Assembly: GCA_007026445.1 (NCBI GenBank)
Contig: VDMD01000005.1
Coordinates: 248,001-312,000 of the forward strand
Length of the DNA: 64,000 nt
From: Schizophyllum amplum
Lineage: Eukaryota > Basidiomycota > Agaricomycetes > Agaricales > Schizophyllaceae
Reading direction: 5' to 3'
The translations under genes were made by a program, and so were the position numbers. The notes below the pieces were generated by a model that saw only the letters and a list, made by a program, of their open reading frames with translations, made no database searches and was not told the origin of the DNA. Shown here in pieces: positions 35,532-47,816 of the stretch (within the stretch, counting starts at the first letter, position 1; each line of letters starts with the position of its first letter).

Positions 35532-37890
35532 CACCAGTGTAAGTAGCTTTAACTAGTTTTTTCTCAGTATTTACTGAGGTGCTTGTATGATTGACCCTCA
35601 GTGGCTACTGACTCAGTCACTTGGCCCTGCAACTAGTTCTGGTGCCCCCCTATAGTCTGGGGGCACATTTAGTTTCCTCTTTCACTCAAATTGGCTGCAG
35701 ATCTAATTGTGCTTCACCTCACCTAGGTTGCTCAGTAATTTGAGCCAGCCATATAGTTGTGTTCTCAGTGGGGTTCCTCAGTAAATCTGGCTGGACATTT
35801 AGTTGTGGAGAATCAATTATATTGGGGGGAGGCTATCTAGATGTCTGCCTACAGTAAATACTGAGCCTCAACTAAATGTCCTCCTCACAGAATCAAGCTG
35901 TACAACTAGATGTCCACCCCACAAAATCAAGCCTACAACTAGTTTCCTCACTGCCCGCCCTCGCCATCATCCGCGCCATGCTGGCTCGAGCCATCAGCTC
36001 ACGCCATGCCGCTCATACCCATTCTCGTGATGCATGCGCGCCTCAGGTGCCACCGCATGCCAGCACACCGGCTCCAGCACTCAGCTTGCTCGCACTTGCG
36101 CCTACCAACCCGCACATGCTCCTGCGCCAGCTGGTCACTGCTGCCACACCTCCGGCCGTCTTGCTGCTTGCTTGCTCAGCTCTGCCTGCTCGCGCAACTC
36201 GGCGCGTGCCCACACCCAGCCTGCGCCAAAGGCTCCCACATCCGCTCGCGCACCGGCACCGCCCATCCGCCTTCCCCCGCGCTCGCTCGTTCACGCCCCG
36301 GCCCGCCGCCCACACGCCGCCGCGGCAGCTCTCGTCACCATAGCAACAAGAAGTGCCAACGGCAACAAAGGCACCGGTGTCAAGCATACAGTGGGGGTGG
36401 GGCTAGTGGACGGGGTAGGGGGCCAGTTGTGCAGAGCGCGCGGCGGCGGCAGACGTGCGGCAGAGCCACCGTCGAGAGCTCCAACGTGAGCATGGATGAG
36501 CGCGGGACGCGCACAGAGCGGCGGAGGCACTGGCTTGCGTGCAGGGTGAAGACCGTGACGGCGGCGCATCGGGAAAGGCGGGCGCTCGGGACCCAGCCTT
36601 GCGCGCTACGTGCCCGATCACACCCGAGGACGCGCGTCGTCGAGGACAACGTGCATGGCGACTGCAGAGGGCCCTTAGAGTAGCCGGTGCCTGTGTGCCA
36701 GCACAACAGGCGCCAACCACTCACTGGGCAGCGGAAGCGTGGAGGTGGTGATAGTGGTGGTGGTGCACTGGTGGTGGGAGAAGACAAGTGAAGGCGCGGT
36801 TGCGGCCGGATCTGGTCGGAGCACCACGTGATTGATTACTTCGGCATTTCCCGGTGGCACCATTTTTTTCACTTCATTATTACATATTTTGGGGCAAGGC
36901 CCAGCCTCAAAATGTTGAACTTTTGAACAGCCTGGCGCCAGTGCTGGAGCTCTGGAGCCAAGTTCACTGAAGGGATTAGCGGAGCCACGTGGGTTCCCCG
37001 GGCCCGGGGAACTCTTGTTGATTGTTCTGCGCACCGCCGCATGCAATGCCAGCAGCGCGTCCTTCCGTACTGCAACAATATGAGAAAATATGAGACAGCA
37101 CATATGTAGAGTGTACCTAAACAAGAGAATGAACGAATGGGGTCGTCGCGCTCACCGCCGCACGCGGCGTCGGCGCCGCGCTTCGCTCCTGAGGCGAAAA
37201 AATCGCAATAATCATATATTATTTTCTAGAAAGTGACATATACGTTATAGTATAGAAAAGCGCTGCCGCAGGGCGAGCGCTGCGTGCAAAGGGGATGCCA
37301 GAATGGGCGCGGCGCGATTGATGCGCGTGCCGGGGTCTGTACGGCCTGGCGCGTAAATGCGTCGCTCCGAGCACGGAGGCGCGGGAAGGGGCATGGGAGG
37401 GGAGGGGATGTGGTAGGCTGCGCGAGAGGCGCCGAATGCCGCGATGGGCAGGGGGCGCGTTGGTGGTAGGCCGTGGTGATCGACGGCGTGGCGCCTGCGC
37501 ATTCGTCTGCCGTACACGTCGTGGGTATGCTTGAGTTGTGTGGGTGGGGTGATGCCTGCGTGGTATTGCAGGCTGGCGCAAGACGCGCAGGGAGGCACGG
37601 GGCAAGGATGTCGGGGCGGGGGCGAGGAAACGGAGGCGAGGGTCGGGGAGTGAGGGCACGGGCGAGGCGTGAAGCCTGCCGGTGCCGCTCATCGCACGAC
37701 GAGGAGCCCCGGACAGCGCCAAAGCGCTGTTCGACAAGCTCCCCGCCTTCGCGCTTTCCCCGCGCTTGCTCATTTTCCCACGCGCGAGCGCGGCAACATC
37801 GTCGCGGTCGTGCCGCTGTCGCCCGCCCCCGCGCCCTCCCGCTCCCCGTTCTTCTGTGTTAGCGTAGGTGCATTTTGGCTGTAGAAATTT
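35532..37890 (+). repeat. Repeat P, 2.36 kb, inverted partner at 45448-47808
   Basis: The segment is repeated in reverse complement at 45448-47808, differing at only a few positions (for example one base in the GCCCGCC run near 36303). Near its left end is CTCAGTATTTACTGAG (35563-35578), a stem with a 2 nt loop. An 18 bp palindrome TTCCCCGGGCCCGGGGAA lies at 36994-37011. The left 400 bp is shared with the right end of repeat Q and is rich in (A/C)ATCTAGTTG-like words. The body is GC-rich and its open frames look non-coding. It is flanked on the right directly by the exon-like array. I cannot assign a transposon class. Confidence 0.8.
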
Positions 37891-37920
37891 GTCTGCGCTT
37901 ACACAGCGTTCGCGACCTAG

Positions 37921-38937
37921 GCTACCGGCTGTCCTCGTTGGCGACGACCTCCCGCGAACCCCTGACTGCCGGAGGCCTGCGTGCCCTTGCCCTGCGGGGG
38001 CCTATATGCGAGGTAAGCACCCAATTGTCCGTTCATTCGACTTCTCGCTGTCATCTCGAACTTGTATACAAAGGAGTGTACTGACCTTTCGATAGATGAC
38101 CCTGAGATGCCCCGTTCCTGCGACTGCCCTGCAGAGGACGTACTCAAGGTACGCTCTTGCTCTTACCCCCTCGTCCGTTGTAGGCACCACCACCTTCCGC
38201 CCTTGCCGCTGAAGTCCGGGCCCATATCAATCTCTTGTTAGGCATTCAACTCGCGATCTACGAACCGCCGGAGGCATGCGCGATGTCGCCCTGCGGGGAA
38301 CCTTTGACGATACATTTCGAAGGTGCGCCCCCCACCCCCTTCTTGGCTCGTAACGGCACTGACGCGGTCGTTCCCTGGGTAGGAAACAAAGCGTTGACCC
38401 AACCACGGACCCTGGGAGACCACACGACCGCCGGAGGTCTGCATGCGCCTGCTCCGCGGAAGGCTATATGTGAGGTAAGCTCCCCCTTGTCCGTTTATTC
38501 GACCCCTCACCCTCGCCTCGAACAGCGATTTGAAGCGGCGTACTGACGACCCCTGTGCACGCCTAGAGCCTCCGGAGGCGTGCGTGCGATTGCCCTGCGG
38601 GGGACATGTTGAAGGTACGCTTTGTCCCTCCCCCCTCATCTATTATATGCCCCGCCCCCACCCCGCCCTTGCCACTGAGACACAGGGCCATATTGATCCC
38701 TATCTAGGCGTCCAACTCGCGAGCCACGAGCCGCCGGAGGCGTGCGATGTCGCCCTGCGGGGGACTTTTTACGATATACCTCGAATGTACGCCCCTCACC
38801 TCCGTAAATCATGATACTGACACGGTCGTTCCTTGATTAGAAATTATGCGCACACGCACATAAACGGCCCCCTTCGAAAACATACGACCGCTGAAGGCGT
38901 GCGTGTCGTCATCTGGCGGGGGAGAGTATCGCGGAAG
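37921..38937 (+). repeat. Array of exon-like repeats, three-exon unit of about 465 bp
   Basis: Seven exon-like segments with splice-like borders: A 37921-38012, B 38096-38148, C 38242-38322, D 38383-38474, E 38567-38614, F 38708-38786, G 38841-38937. D resembles A, E resembles B, F resembles C and G resembles A, giving a period of 458-471 bp. Each contains variants of a 35 bp core built on GCCGGAGGC, TGCG and GCCCTGCGGGGG, and ends on a donor-like GTAAGC, GTACGC or GTGCGC. Most gaps end in TAG after a CTGAC or GACGC branch-like stretch. Translated, the core gives EPPEAC-x4-PCGG in one frame and RRRxACxCPAG in another, but no frame stays open across all units. It may be a multi-exon RNA gene, a decayed gene with exon duplication, or a host gene fragment. 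Confidence 0.6.
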
Positions 38938-39605
38938 GTAAGGCCCTCCCCCCTCGCTTGATAACGCGTTGTGGGTGGCCCCCTCGCTGCTTGTTGGGTG
39001 GTAAACTGACCCTATGAACGACGGTATGCCCGTCCCTTTGCCAGTTCGATTCTTGCTGATAAATGTGCACCAAGCCTATGTTCTCTTTGCTGGGGGATGT
39101 ACATACAACCTATATGTACCTTTAGAGGCGTTGGGGGGGGACATATTGCCCTTCTTAGCCGAGTTTATGATCACAAACGTGCATAAAACTTTCTGCTGGG
39201 GGACATGCATATGACCTCCCGGTACCCTCTTAGACGTTGCGGGCGAGGCCCCCGCCATATGTCGGGGGAATTATTGACAACGACATGTCCCCTTCCCCCT
39301 TGCTTGTTAACTGTATTGCTGGCCTCTTCCCCCAGCGTTGTACACTGGAATATATATGTAGCTACGTGCTACGCGCCCTCGAACCGCGGGCTACGAGGTC
39401 GCAGCTTGTCCTTTGCCGCGGCGCGACCTCCCCGTCGGTCGGCGGGTACGAACCCTTTGGCATCGCTGACGCTGACAGTGAGAGATCGACGGGAATGTGT
39501 GACGTGACGTGACGCGTCCACCTCTCCTCCCGCCGCCGCCACAGGCCCGCAGCCACCGCACGCCCTCGCAAAACGCGAAGCCGCCAGCTTAGGCAGACGC
39601 GCAGA

Positions 39606-40318
39606 ATGGAGTGGAGCCTCTGCAGACCCCGACCCCCTGGTACGTTTCAGAGGTCAGGCGCATGTGCAATGAGCTGACGAAAACTGCTAGTGGCGCGGGA
39701 TACCATCACCGCCAACCATCGAGATTCATCCCACCACGACGAGGCGCGCACCTCAACAAGGCGACGCAGGCGATGACATGTCCACGCGGTTCTTGGCGAC
39801 CAGATCGCTGTCAAGCCAAGCCAAAGAGGCCGGCCACCGACCCCGCTCTTTGCTCGCCAGTCGCCACCGCCATCCTCCACGCACCCGATCCTCGACGTGC
39901 TCATTGTCGAGCTCGCCGTCCTCGCCGCCATCGACGATGTTGTGCTGATCGCCCACGCAGAGCAGACAAGACGGCCCGACACGTCGTAGGGTCTAGGCCG
40001 TTCCTTTCACGGCACGCATACACACGCGGCGGCGAAGACGACGACGCTTCTGTCCTGCACGGAGCACGACGCAGTCGCGCTCGCCGTCTTGGTAGATGAG
40101 CTCAGTATTGCCAGGACGACGAACAAGTGCGTCCGGGACGTCCGTCGCATTGTGATCGCCTACTCACTCACACTCTCCAGAATGACCCTCGCGGCACGCT
40201 GCGGCCGCCGACTTCAAGCTACGACGTCCACCGCATAACCGAATCACACCCAGCACGACGGCGTGACGACCGCCGGAGGCATGCACGCGTTACGCTGTGG
40301 CGAGCGCGATGCGAGGTG
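39606..40318 (+). other. Possible multi-exon gene fragment inside the repeat island
   Basis: An ATG at 39606 (MEWSLCRPRPPG) is followed by a donor GTACGT. A protein-like frame follows with TPLFARQSPPPSSTHPILDV and LIVELAVLAAIDDVVLIAHA, then another with HDAVALAVLVDELSIARTTN. A segment similar to array type A at about 40189-40318 then ends on GTGAGC. I could not join the pieces into one continuous model. Family not recognised. Confidence 0.25.
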
Positions 40319-40640
40319 AGCAGTACTTTGGCCGTCTGACCAATCCCCCACTCGCCTCCATCGACATATACCCCGAACTTTGTACTGACAACATTACAGA
40401 CGTCCTTACTCAGGTCCCTGAGCCGCCGGAGGCCTGCGCGCGGTTGCCCTAGGGGGATCTGAATGCGAGGCAAGTGCCCCCTTGACCGTCCGACTGACCC
40501 CGTACCCGCCCCTCCATATCGCAAATTACGGAGCGAGCCTGACGATACTATAGACGACCTATTTGTGAGCCGGGCCGAGCCGCTGGAGGCGTGCACGTCG
40601 TCACCCCGTGGGGAACGAATGTATTAGCATTCAATTGAAG
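40189..40640 (+). repeat. Second block of the exon-like array
   Basis: Three more copies of the 35 bp core occur here: about 40262-40316 (ending GAGGTGAGC), 40425-40480 (ending GAGGCAAGT) and 40575-40640 (ending GAAGTACGC). The segments begin after TACAG or TATAG, as in the first block. Further degenerate copies with GCTGGGGGA are at 39090, 39195 and 39255, and a related GTCGGGGGAA copy is near 40773. Confidence 0.5.
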
Positions 40641-41004
40641 TACGCTGCGTCCCCTTCGCTCGTCGAAAATCTGCTGATAAACGTGCACTCAACACGGGGC
40701 TTATTGCATAGCGATGTGCATGTGACCTGCCACTTGACCCCCGCAGTCGTTGCTGTCAAGCACATCGCCCCGCGTCGGGGGAATTTTGATCACATAAGGT
40801 ATGCCTTCGCCCTCTCGTTGGCCGAATTTTCGCTCATGAACGTGCGAAGCCAGGTCATTCCTGTGTTAACAACCCATCCGTACCTCCGAAGTCCTGAGCT
40901 TGTCTGGTGTGCCGTGTTCGCCACATTTCACCACTCAGTAAGTCGTTTTTATCACTTTCCTTGATCCCGATACTGAGTCTTTGTCTTGCCCCTCGGCTGT
41001 TGCG

Positions 41005-41105
41005 CTAGGCATCCCCCTCGACCTTTGTGCTAGGCGTCGGGCCCTCGGCCTTCGCAATGCTAGGCGTCCCCTCGGCAGTCATGGGAGGCGTCTCCCTCCC
41101 CAGGT
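41005..41105 (+). repeat. Short minisatellite, GCTAGGCGTC unit
   Basis: Four degenerate copies of a GCTAGGCGTCCCCTCGG-like unit, about 25-30 bp each. Confidence 0.45.
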
Positions 41106-41564
41106 AAGCCATCTTCGTTGTGCCGCCCTTGCTGTCGGTTTGCTGACCCCTTATTTCAGGCGACACCGGTGGATATATTGTCGGTTTCTGCCTTGCGTTT
41201 TATTTGTGTTTTGTTCGTGTAAGATGTTTTACTATCATCTGGTTTACGAACGAAGGCTTTAGCTTACGGAGGGCGCGTAGATCACGGAGGCGGGGCTTGG
41301 TTTACATCAGAGGCACTCTAGCACATGGAGGGGGGCTTTCAGTTTATGAAGTGGTTCACGAAGGGGGACTGTAGTTTACGGAGAGGTGACTTGGTTCATG
41401 GAGGGTGGTTAACCCGAGTGAGTGACGGTGAAGTTTTTGATGGGCTACGCGCGCTTGTGGGAGTAGGAGTGGATGACAGACGGCGGTGATCCTGCACGCC
41501 GTCATCGACATCGTTCGGTCGGTCCGGGTTACGTGCAACTCGGAGTCGGACTTGTGGCAGCAGG

Positions 41565-41624
41565 CCATCGCTACGACGAGAGCGCTGGCCGCGCGAAGCG
41601 CGGCCAGTGCTGGCGTAGCGATGG
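41565..41624. repeat. 60 nt perfect-looking hairpin
   Basis: The left arm begins CCATCGCTACG and ends GCTGGCCGCGC. The right arm GCGCGGCCAGTGCTGGCGTA continues to GCGATGG. The arms are reverse complements apart from one mismatch and a 3 nt bulge, with a 3 nt loop. It lies 195 bp left of inverted repeat R. Confidence 0.6.
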
Positions 41625-41818
41625 TCACGGGGTACCTGTTAGTCTGGGGCAAATATCTCTGACTTTGTCTGTGCATTGGTCTGTAAGCCATTGTCCATTT
41701 ACAGTACTTACATCGAATGAATGTTATTTTATATTTGTTCAAGTTTCGAGGCATTGGTAGTTATCTTTGTAGTCCACTCATCACGCAGGTCTCGTATATG
41801 CCCTAGGGCCACTTACTA

Positions 41819-41977
41819 GTTAGTAATATGAAAGGCGGGGGTGCGTAGGGGACACACCTACGGCCTGCAGCGCCTCGCCCGCCAAAACCACCGTGGTGCG
41901 CTGTTGAGCGCGCCGAATTGCGCAATAATCACGAATATAGAGGGGGGGTGGGTTTTGTAAGGCGGTGGTGTGCAAGG
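41819..41977 (+). repeat. Inverted repeat R, left copy (159 bp)
   Basis: Starts GTTAGTAATATGAAAGGC and ends GGTGGTGTGCAAGG. It is the reverse complement of 45289-45447, with the same 159 bp length. Repeat Q starts immediately after it. Confidence 0.8.
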
Positions 41978-44900
41978 GGGACGGAGGCCAGCGACCACAA
42001 CCGCGCCGCGGTCGTGGTTGCTGGCAGAGAAGCGTTGATCGAGGACGCTCGGCGCCTCGGGCCGATCTCCGAAGGTCGCCGTTGTCGCGCTCGACGGCCT
42101 TGGAAACGTACCGTAGGACATTTGAGCACAGATGCTCTTTAACATTAGTATTAGAATAGTATAAGGAGCATAGTCTGAAAATTCTGTAAGCAGGCACCCA
42201 TGGGAAGGTAATGAACTGAAGCTCGAAGTACCGTTGTTCAGGCCGTCGTATTCGCGTCGTTTCGACGTCCCTCGGGCGCACCTTCATGCAATCGCTTCAG
42301 TCAAAGTTGTACCATGTGAGGTAACGTCCCTCCTAGACAAATATGTACTTTATCTTGCCATAAGTTTCCGAATTCGATACAAATGAGCAATGAGTGTTCA
42401 AAGAGCACTTTACTGGTTACTTTGATCAGTTTAGACATGCTCCGAACCCCTCAGATCCATCGCAAATCCCGATCACTCAATGTATACCCTACCTAGTCAT
42501 AATACAAGTGGTCTCAAGCCGTGACAGGGACTGGATGTTCGAGGGTCGCATCCGCGCCCCCCATGGACGCGTCTTGATGGACGCGATCGTGACCCAATGG
42601 TCACGTCGCTCCTTGTTTCCTGCCACCATGTTGCGCCCAGACGACTTTTGGACACACCCATCAGCGCGTCTGCTAACACCAGAGCAGAGGGCCCTCAGGT
42701 GCGTGGGCTGCGCCATGCACAGCCTGAAAGTACTAACACATACATCTTTGTTTTCCTTCTCGCGATCGGCGCGCGCGACGACGCGCGTCGTCCGAGACGA
42801 CATGGGGAAGTCTCGCCACTGCCACCCCCGCAGAGCGAGACTTGGAGAGACTTCCCCCAAGTCGCCGCGGGCGACGCGCGCCCCGCCCTTGCGCGAGCCT
42901 ACACGCGATCGACATCAAATAAGGCCAAACAAAACGGTGCTGGGCTTTTGCCTGCGCAGCACGGGTCCCCCCATTGTCCCCACCCCCCTTCACCACCTCC
43001 CCTCTCGTCTGTGCACATTGTGCAGTCGACATGTGTTGAAACACGCCGAACGCGTCCAACGCGCACCAAACGCGTCCAGTGCGCCCGAACACCAACACAA
43101 CCACCCCTTCCCCTCCCCCGCTTCCATATCCGCGAGCCACCGCCTCTGTGCACTCACCAGCATTGCACTCTCGGCGTCCAATGCGGCGAGTGTGCATGCA
43201 TGCTCTGCGCGATACGCAGGCGGCGTGTAGGCCGCGCGTCCGATCGCTCGCCTGCTGACCGCTCACGCTCGCACTTCAGCCTCCCGCGCTGGTCATAGCA
43301 TGCGCGGAAGGTCTGTAGCTGCAGCGCTGCCGGTCTACGCAGCTCTGCGTGTTCGACCCCCCCCCCCCCCCCCCCCTCGCACACCCGTCGTGTTCGCGCT
43401 TGCCTCTAGGCAGGCAGACGTGGGCGCGTTATTTCATTTCCTTTTGTATGTTATTGATAGATTTATAAACACATTTTCTTTCCGACGCTGTGAGGCAATG
43501 CGCCGCCGACGCCGCGTGCGACGGCGAGCGCAACGACCCCGGCGGGCGTCATTCATTCATTATCTTGGGTAGGTACACTCTATATATGTTATTTTTCTTA
43601 TTTTTCTGTACTTTTGCGCTGTAGAGGGATGTAAGTATGCCGCTGAAGTCGTGTGTGGCAGCAACTGTAACGCGTGAGTCCCCCGGGCCCGGGGAACCCC
43701 CGTGGCCTTCCTTTTTGGGCTGACTCACAATGTCGGGACTCCGCTAACCCCTTCATCACTGGCCACAGGTTGTCAGTTGCTGGTCAGAGACGTTCAACAT
43801 CTTGAGGCTGGACTTGCGCAAAAATATGAGACTGCATGTGAAAAAAATGGCGCCACCGGGAAATGCCGAAGAAAATTGATTACGTGGCGTTCCGACCAGA
43901 TCCGGCCGCAACCGCAGCCTCCGCTTGTCTTCTCTCACCACCACTACCACCACACTTCCGCTGCCCGGTGAGTGGTCGGCCGCCTGTTGTGCTGGCACAC
44001 AGGCGCCATCCACTCTAAGGGCCCTCTGCAGTCGCCATGCGTGTCGTCCTCGACGGCGTGCGTCTCCGGGTGCAATCGGGCACGTAGCGCGCAAGCCCTG
44101 GGCGACCGCCTCCCGCGCCGCCATCACGGCCACCACCCTGCACGCAAGCCAGTGCCTCCATCGCTTCACGCCCGTTTCGCGCTCGATCACACTGCCGGAG
44201 CTTTCGACAGTCCGCCGCCGACGCGCACCCTGCACACTCGACCGCCTTCACTTCGACCGGTTGGTGGCGGTGCCCACCCCCTACCCTTAGTCCATTAGCC
44301 CCACCCTCATGTGTGCTCGATGCCCGTGCCTTCGTTGCGGTTGACGCTTCTCGTTGCTATGGCGCTGAGAGCTGCCGCGGCGCTGTGCACCGGTCATTGT
44401 TGTCACGACGGTGGTGGCTGGACGCTGCCCTACGCATCTGCGAGCGTCTTTCCGCGCGTGAGTGGCGTGCGTGGGAAGGAAGTGCTGGGCAGCGTGGGCT
44501 CGCATTGAGGGGCATACGCAGCGCGAATACGGTGGGTGGGCTGGCATGCATGATTGAGCAGATGGGTGGTGCGCGAGCGGATGTGGGAGCCGTTTGCGTA
44601 GGTTGGGTGTGGGCAGGTGTCACGTTGCGCGAGCGTGCGGCGAGACGGCAGGGGGCATGGCAGTGGCAACGAGCTGGCTTGGGAGCACGCACGGGTCCGC
44701 TGGGTGCGAGCACAAGTGACCTGACTGCTCGAGGCTGTGTGTGGGCATGCAGGGCAGTTGTGCATGCATCATGAGGACGGGCGCGAGCGGCATGGCGTGA
44801 GCCGACCGGCTCGAGCCAGCGCAGCGGGAGGTGGGAGTTTGTGCATGACGGCGGCGAGGCAGGCAGCAGCGAGGCAACTAGTTGTAGGGCTTGATTTTGT

Positions 44901-45288
44901 GAGGTGGACATCTAGTTGAGGCCAGTATTTACAGTAGGCAGGCATCTAGTTGAGGCTCAGTATTTACTGTAGGTAGACATCTAGATAGCCTCCCCCCAAT
45001 ATAATTGATTCTCCACAACTAAATGTCCAGCCAGATTTACTGAGGAACCCCACTGAGAACACAACTATATGGCTGGCTCAAATTACTGAGCAACCTAGGT
45101 GAGGTGAAGCACAATTAGATCTGCAGCCAATTTGAGTGAAAGAGGAAACTAAATGTGCCCCCAGACTATAGGGGGGCACCAGAACTAGTTGCAGGGCCAA
45201 AGGACTGAGTCAGTAGCCACTGAGGGTCAATCATACAAGCACCTCAGTAATTACTGAGAAACAACTAGATAATCTTACCTATACAGCT
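41978..45288 (+). repeat. Repeat Q, 3.31 kb, direct partner at 47817-51069
   Basis: Starts GGGACGGAGGCC and ends TTACCTATACAGCTC. A direct copy occupies 47817-51069. It contains a 20 nt C tract (43357-43376), the palindrome CCCCGGGCCCGGGG (43681-43694), and a terminal perfect palindrome CTCAGTAATTACTGAG (45243-45258). Its right 1.8 kb is a diverged relative of repeat P in opposite orientation. The longest open frame (42394-43230, beginning MFKEHFTGYFDQF) is present in both copies but resembles no family I know and may not be coding. Confidence 0.8.
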
Positions 45289-45447
45289 CCTTGCACACCA
45301 CCGCCTTACAAAACCCACCCCCCCTCTATATTCGTGATTATTGCGCAATTCGGCGCGCTCAACAGCGCACCACGGTGGTTTTGGCGGGCGAGGCGCTGCA
45401 GGCCGTAGGTGTGTCCCCTACGCACCCCCGCCTTTCATATTACTAAC
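45289..45447 (-). repeat. Inverted repeat R, right copy (159 bp)
   Basis: Reverse complement of 41819-41977. It abuts the end of Q on one side and the start of inverted P on the other with no spacer. Confidence 0.8.
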
Positions 45448-47808
45448 AAATTTCTACAGCCAAAATGCACCTACGCTAACACAGAAGAACGGGGAGCGGG
45501 AGGGCGCGGGGGCGGGCGACAGCGGCACGACCGCGACGATGTTGCCGCGCTCGCGCGTGGGAAAATGAGCAAGCGCGGGGAAAGCGCAAAGGCGGGGAGC
45601 TTGTCGAACAGCGCTTTGGCGCTGTCCGGGGCTCCTCGTCGTGCGATGAGCGGCACCGGCAGGCTTCACGCCTCGCCCGTGCCCTCACTCCCCGACCCTC
45701 GCCTCCGTTTCCTCGCCCCCGCCCCGACATCCTTGCCCCGTGCCTCCCTGCGCGTCTTGCGCCAGCCTGCAATACCACGCAGGCATCACCCCACCCACGC
45801 AACTCAAGCATACCCACGACGTGTACGGCAGACGAATGCGCAGGCGCCACGCCGTCGATCACCACGGCCTACCACCAACGCGCCCCCTGCCCATCGCGGC
45901 ATTCGGCGCCTCTCGCGCAGCCTACCACATCCCCTCCCCTCCCATGCCCCTTCCCGCGCCTCCGTGCTCGGAGCGACGCATTTACGCGCCAGGCCGTACA
46001 GACCCCGGCACGCGCATCAATCGCGCCGCGCCCATTCTGGCATCCCCTTTGCACGCAGCGCTCGCCCTGCGGCAGCGCTTTTCTATACTATAACGTATAT
46101 GTCACTTTCTAGAAAATAATATATGATTATTGCGATTTTTTCGCCTCAGGAGCGAAGCGCGGCGCCGACGCCGCGTGCGGCGGTGAGCGCGACGACCCCA
46201 TTCGTTCATTCTCTTGTTTAGGTACACTCTACATATGTGCTGTCTCATATTTTCTCATATTGTTGCAGTACGGAAGGACGCGCTGCTGGCATTGCATGCG
46301 GCGGTGCGCAGAACAATCAACAAGAGTTCCCCGGGCCCGGGGAACCCACGTGGCTCCGCTAATCCCTTCAGTGAACTTGGCTCCAGAGCTCCAGCACTGG
46401 CGCCAGGCTGTTCAAAAGTTCAACATTTTGAGGCTGGGCCTTGCCCCAAAATATGTAATAATGAAGTGAAAAAAATGGTGCCACCGGGAAATGCCGAAGT
46501 AATCAATCACGTGGTGCTCCGACCAGATCCGGCCGCAACCGCAGCCTTCACTTGTCTTCTCCCACCACCAGTGCACCACCACCACTATCACCACCTCCAC
46601 GCTTCCGCTGCCCAGTGAGTGGTTGGCGCCTGTTGTGCTGGCACACAGGCACCGGCTACTCTAAGGGCCCTCTGCAGTCGCCATGCACGTTGTCCTCGAC
46701 GACGCGCGTCCTCGGGTGTGATCGGGCACGTAGCGCGCAAGGCTGGGTCCCGAGCGCCCGCCTTTCCCGATGCGCCGCCGTCACGGTCTTCACCCTGCAC
46801 GCAAGCCAGTGCCTCCGCCGCTCCGTGCGCGTCCCGCGCTCATCCATGCTCACGTTGGAGCTCTCGACGGTGGCTCTGCCGCACGTCTGCCGCCGCCGCG
46901 CGCTCTGCACAACTGGCCCCCTACCCCGTCCACTAGCCCCACCCCCACTGTATGCTTGACACCGGTGCCTTTGTTGCCGTTGGCACTTCTTGTTGCTATG
47001 GTGACGAGAGCTGCCGCGGCGGCGTGTGGGCGGGCGGGCCGGGGCGTGAACGAGCGAGCGCGGGGGAAGGCGGATGGGCGGTGCCGGTGCGCGAGCGGAT
47101 GTGGGAGCCTTTGGCGCAGGCTGGGTGTGGGCACGCGCCGAGTTGCGCGAGCAGGCAGAGCTGAGCAAGCAAGCAGCAAGACGGCCGGAGGTGTGGCAGC
47201 AGTGACCAGCTGGCGCAGGAGCATGTGCGGGTTGGTAGGCGCAAGTGCGAGCAAGCTGAGTGCTGGAGCCGGTGTGCTGGCATGCGGTGGCACCTGAGGC
47301 GCGCATGCATCACGAGAATGGGTATGAGCGGCATGGCGTGAGCTGATGGCTCGAGCCAGCATGGCGCGGATGATGGCGAGGGCGGGCAGTGAGGAAACTA
47401 GTTGTAGGCTTGATTTTGTGGGGTGGACATCTAGTTGTACAGCTTGATTCTGTGAGGAGGACATTTAGTTGAGGCTCAGTATTTACTGTAGGCAGACATC
47501 TAGATAGCCTCCCCCCAATATAATTGATTCTCCACAACTAAATGTCCAGCCAGATTTACTGAGGAACCCCACTGAGAACACAACTATATGGCTGGCTCAA
47601 ATTACTGAGCAACCTAGGTGAGGTGAAGCACAATTAGATCTGCAGCCAATTTGAGTGAAAGAGGAAACTAAATGTGCCCCCAGACTATAGGGGGGCACCA
47701 GAACTAGTTGCAGGGCCAAAGGACTGAGTCAGTAGCCACTGAGGGTCAATCATACAAGCACCTCAGTAAATACTGAGAAAAAACTAGTTAAAGCTACTTA
47801 CACTGGTG
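45448..47808 (-). repeat. Repeat P', inverted copy of 35532-37890
   Basis: Begins AAATTTCTACAGCC (reverse of the right end of P) and ends GCTACTTACACTGGTG. It carries the 18 bp palindrome at 46327-46344 and the stem CTCAGTAAATACTGAG at 47762-47777. Near identity with P, including flank bases beyond the stem, points to a recent segmental duplication rather than two independent insertions. Confidence 0.8.
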
Positions 47809-47816
47809 GTGCAAGG

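Noticed and set aside
36006..36683. 225-codon and other GC-rich open frames in repeat P
   Set aside because: Several overlapping frames on both strands are open because of base composition. No domain, and codon use is not gene-like.
37921..38937. CRISPR array
   Set aside because: Units are degenerate, 90-170 bp apart with splice-like borders, and the genome is eukaryotic.
42394..43230. 278-codon open frame in repeat Q
   Set aside because: It is not conserved in frame through the indels of Q' (it becomes a different C-terminus), and no family resemblance is seen. Kept only as part of the repeat.
41819..45447. TIR transposon made of R-Q-R
   Set aside because: R copies are perfect inverted repeats, but Q' ends on the same bases without R, and no matching target duplication lies outside R. 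R is therefore probably not a simple TIR pair.
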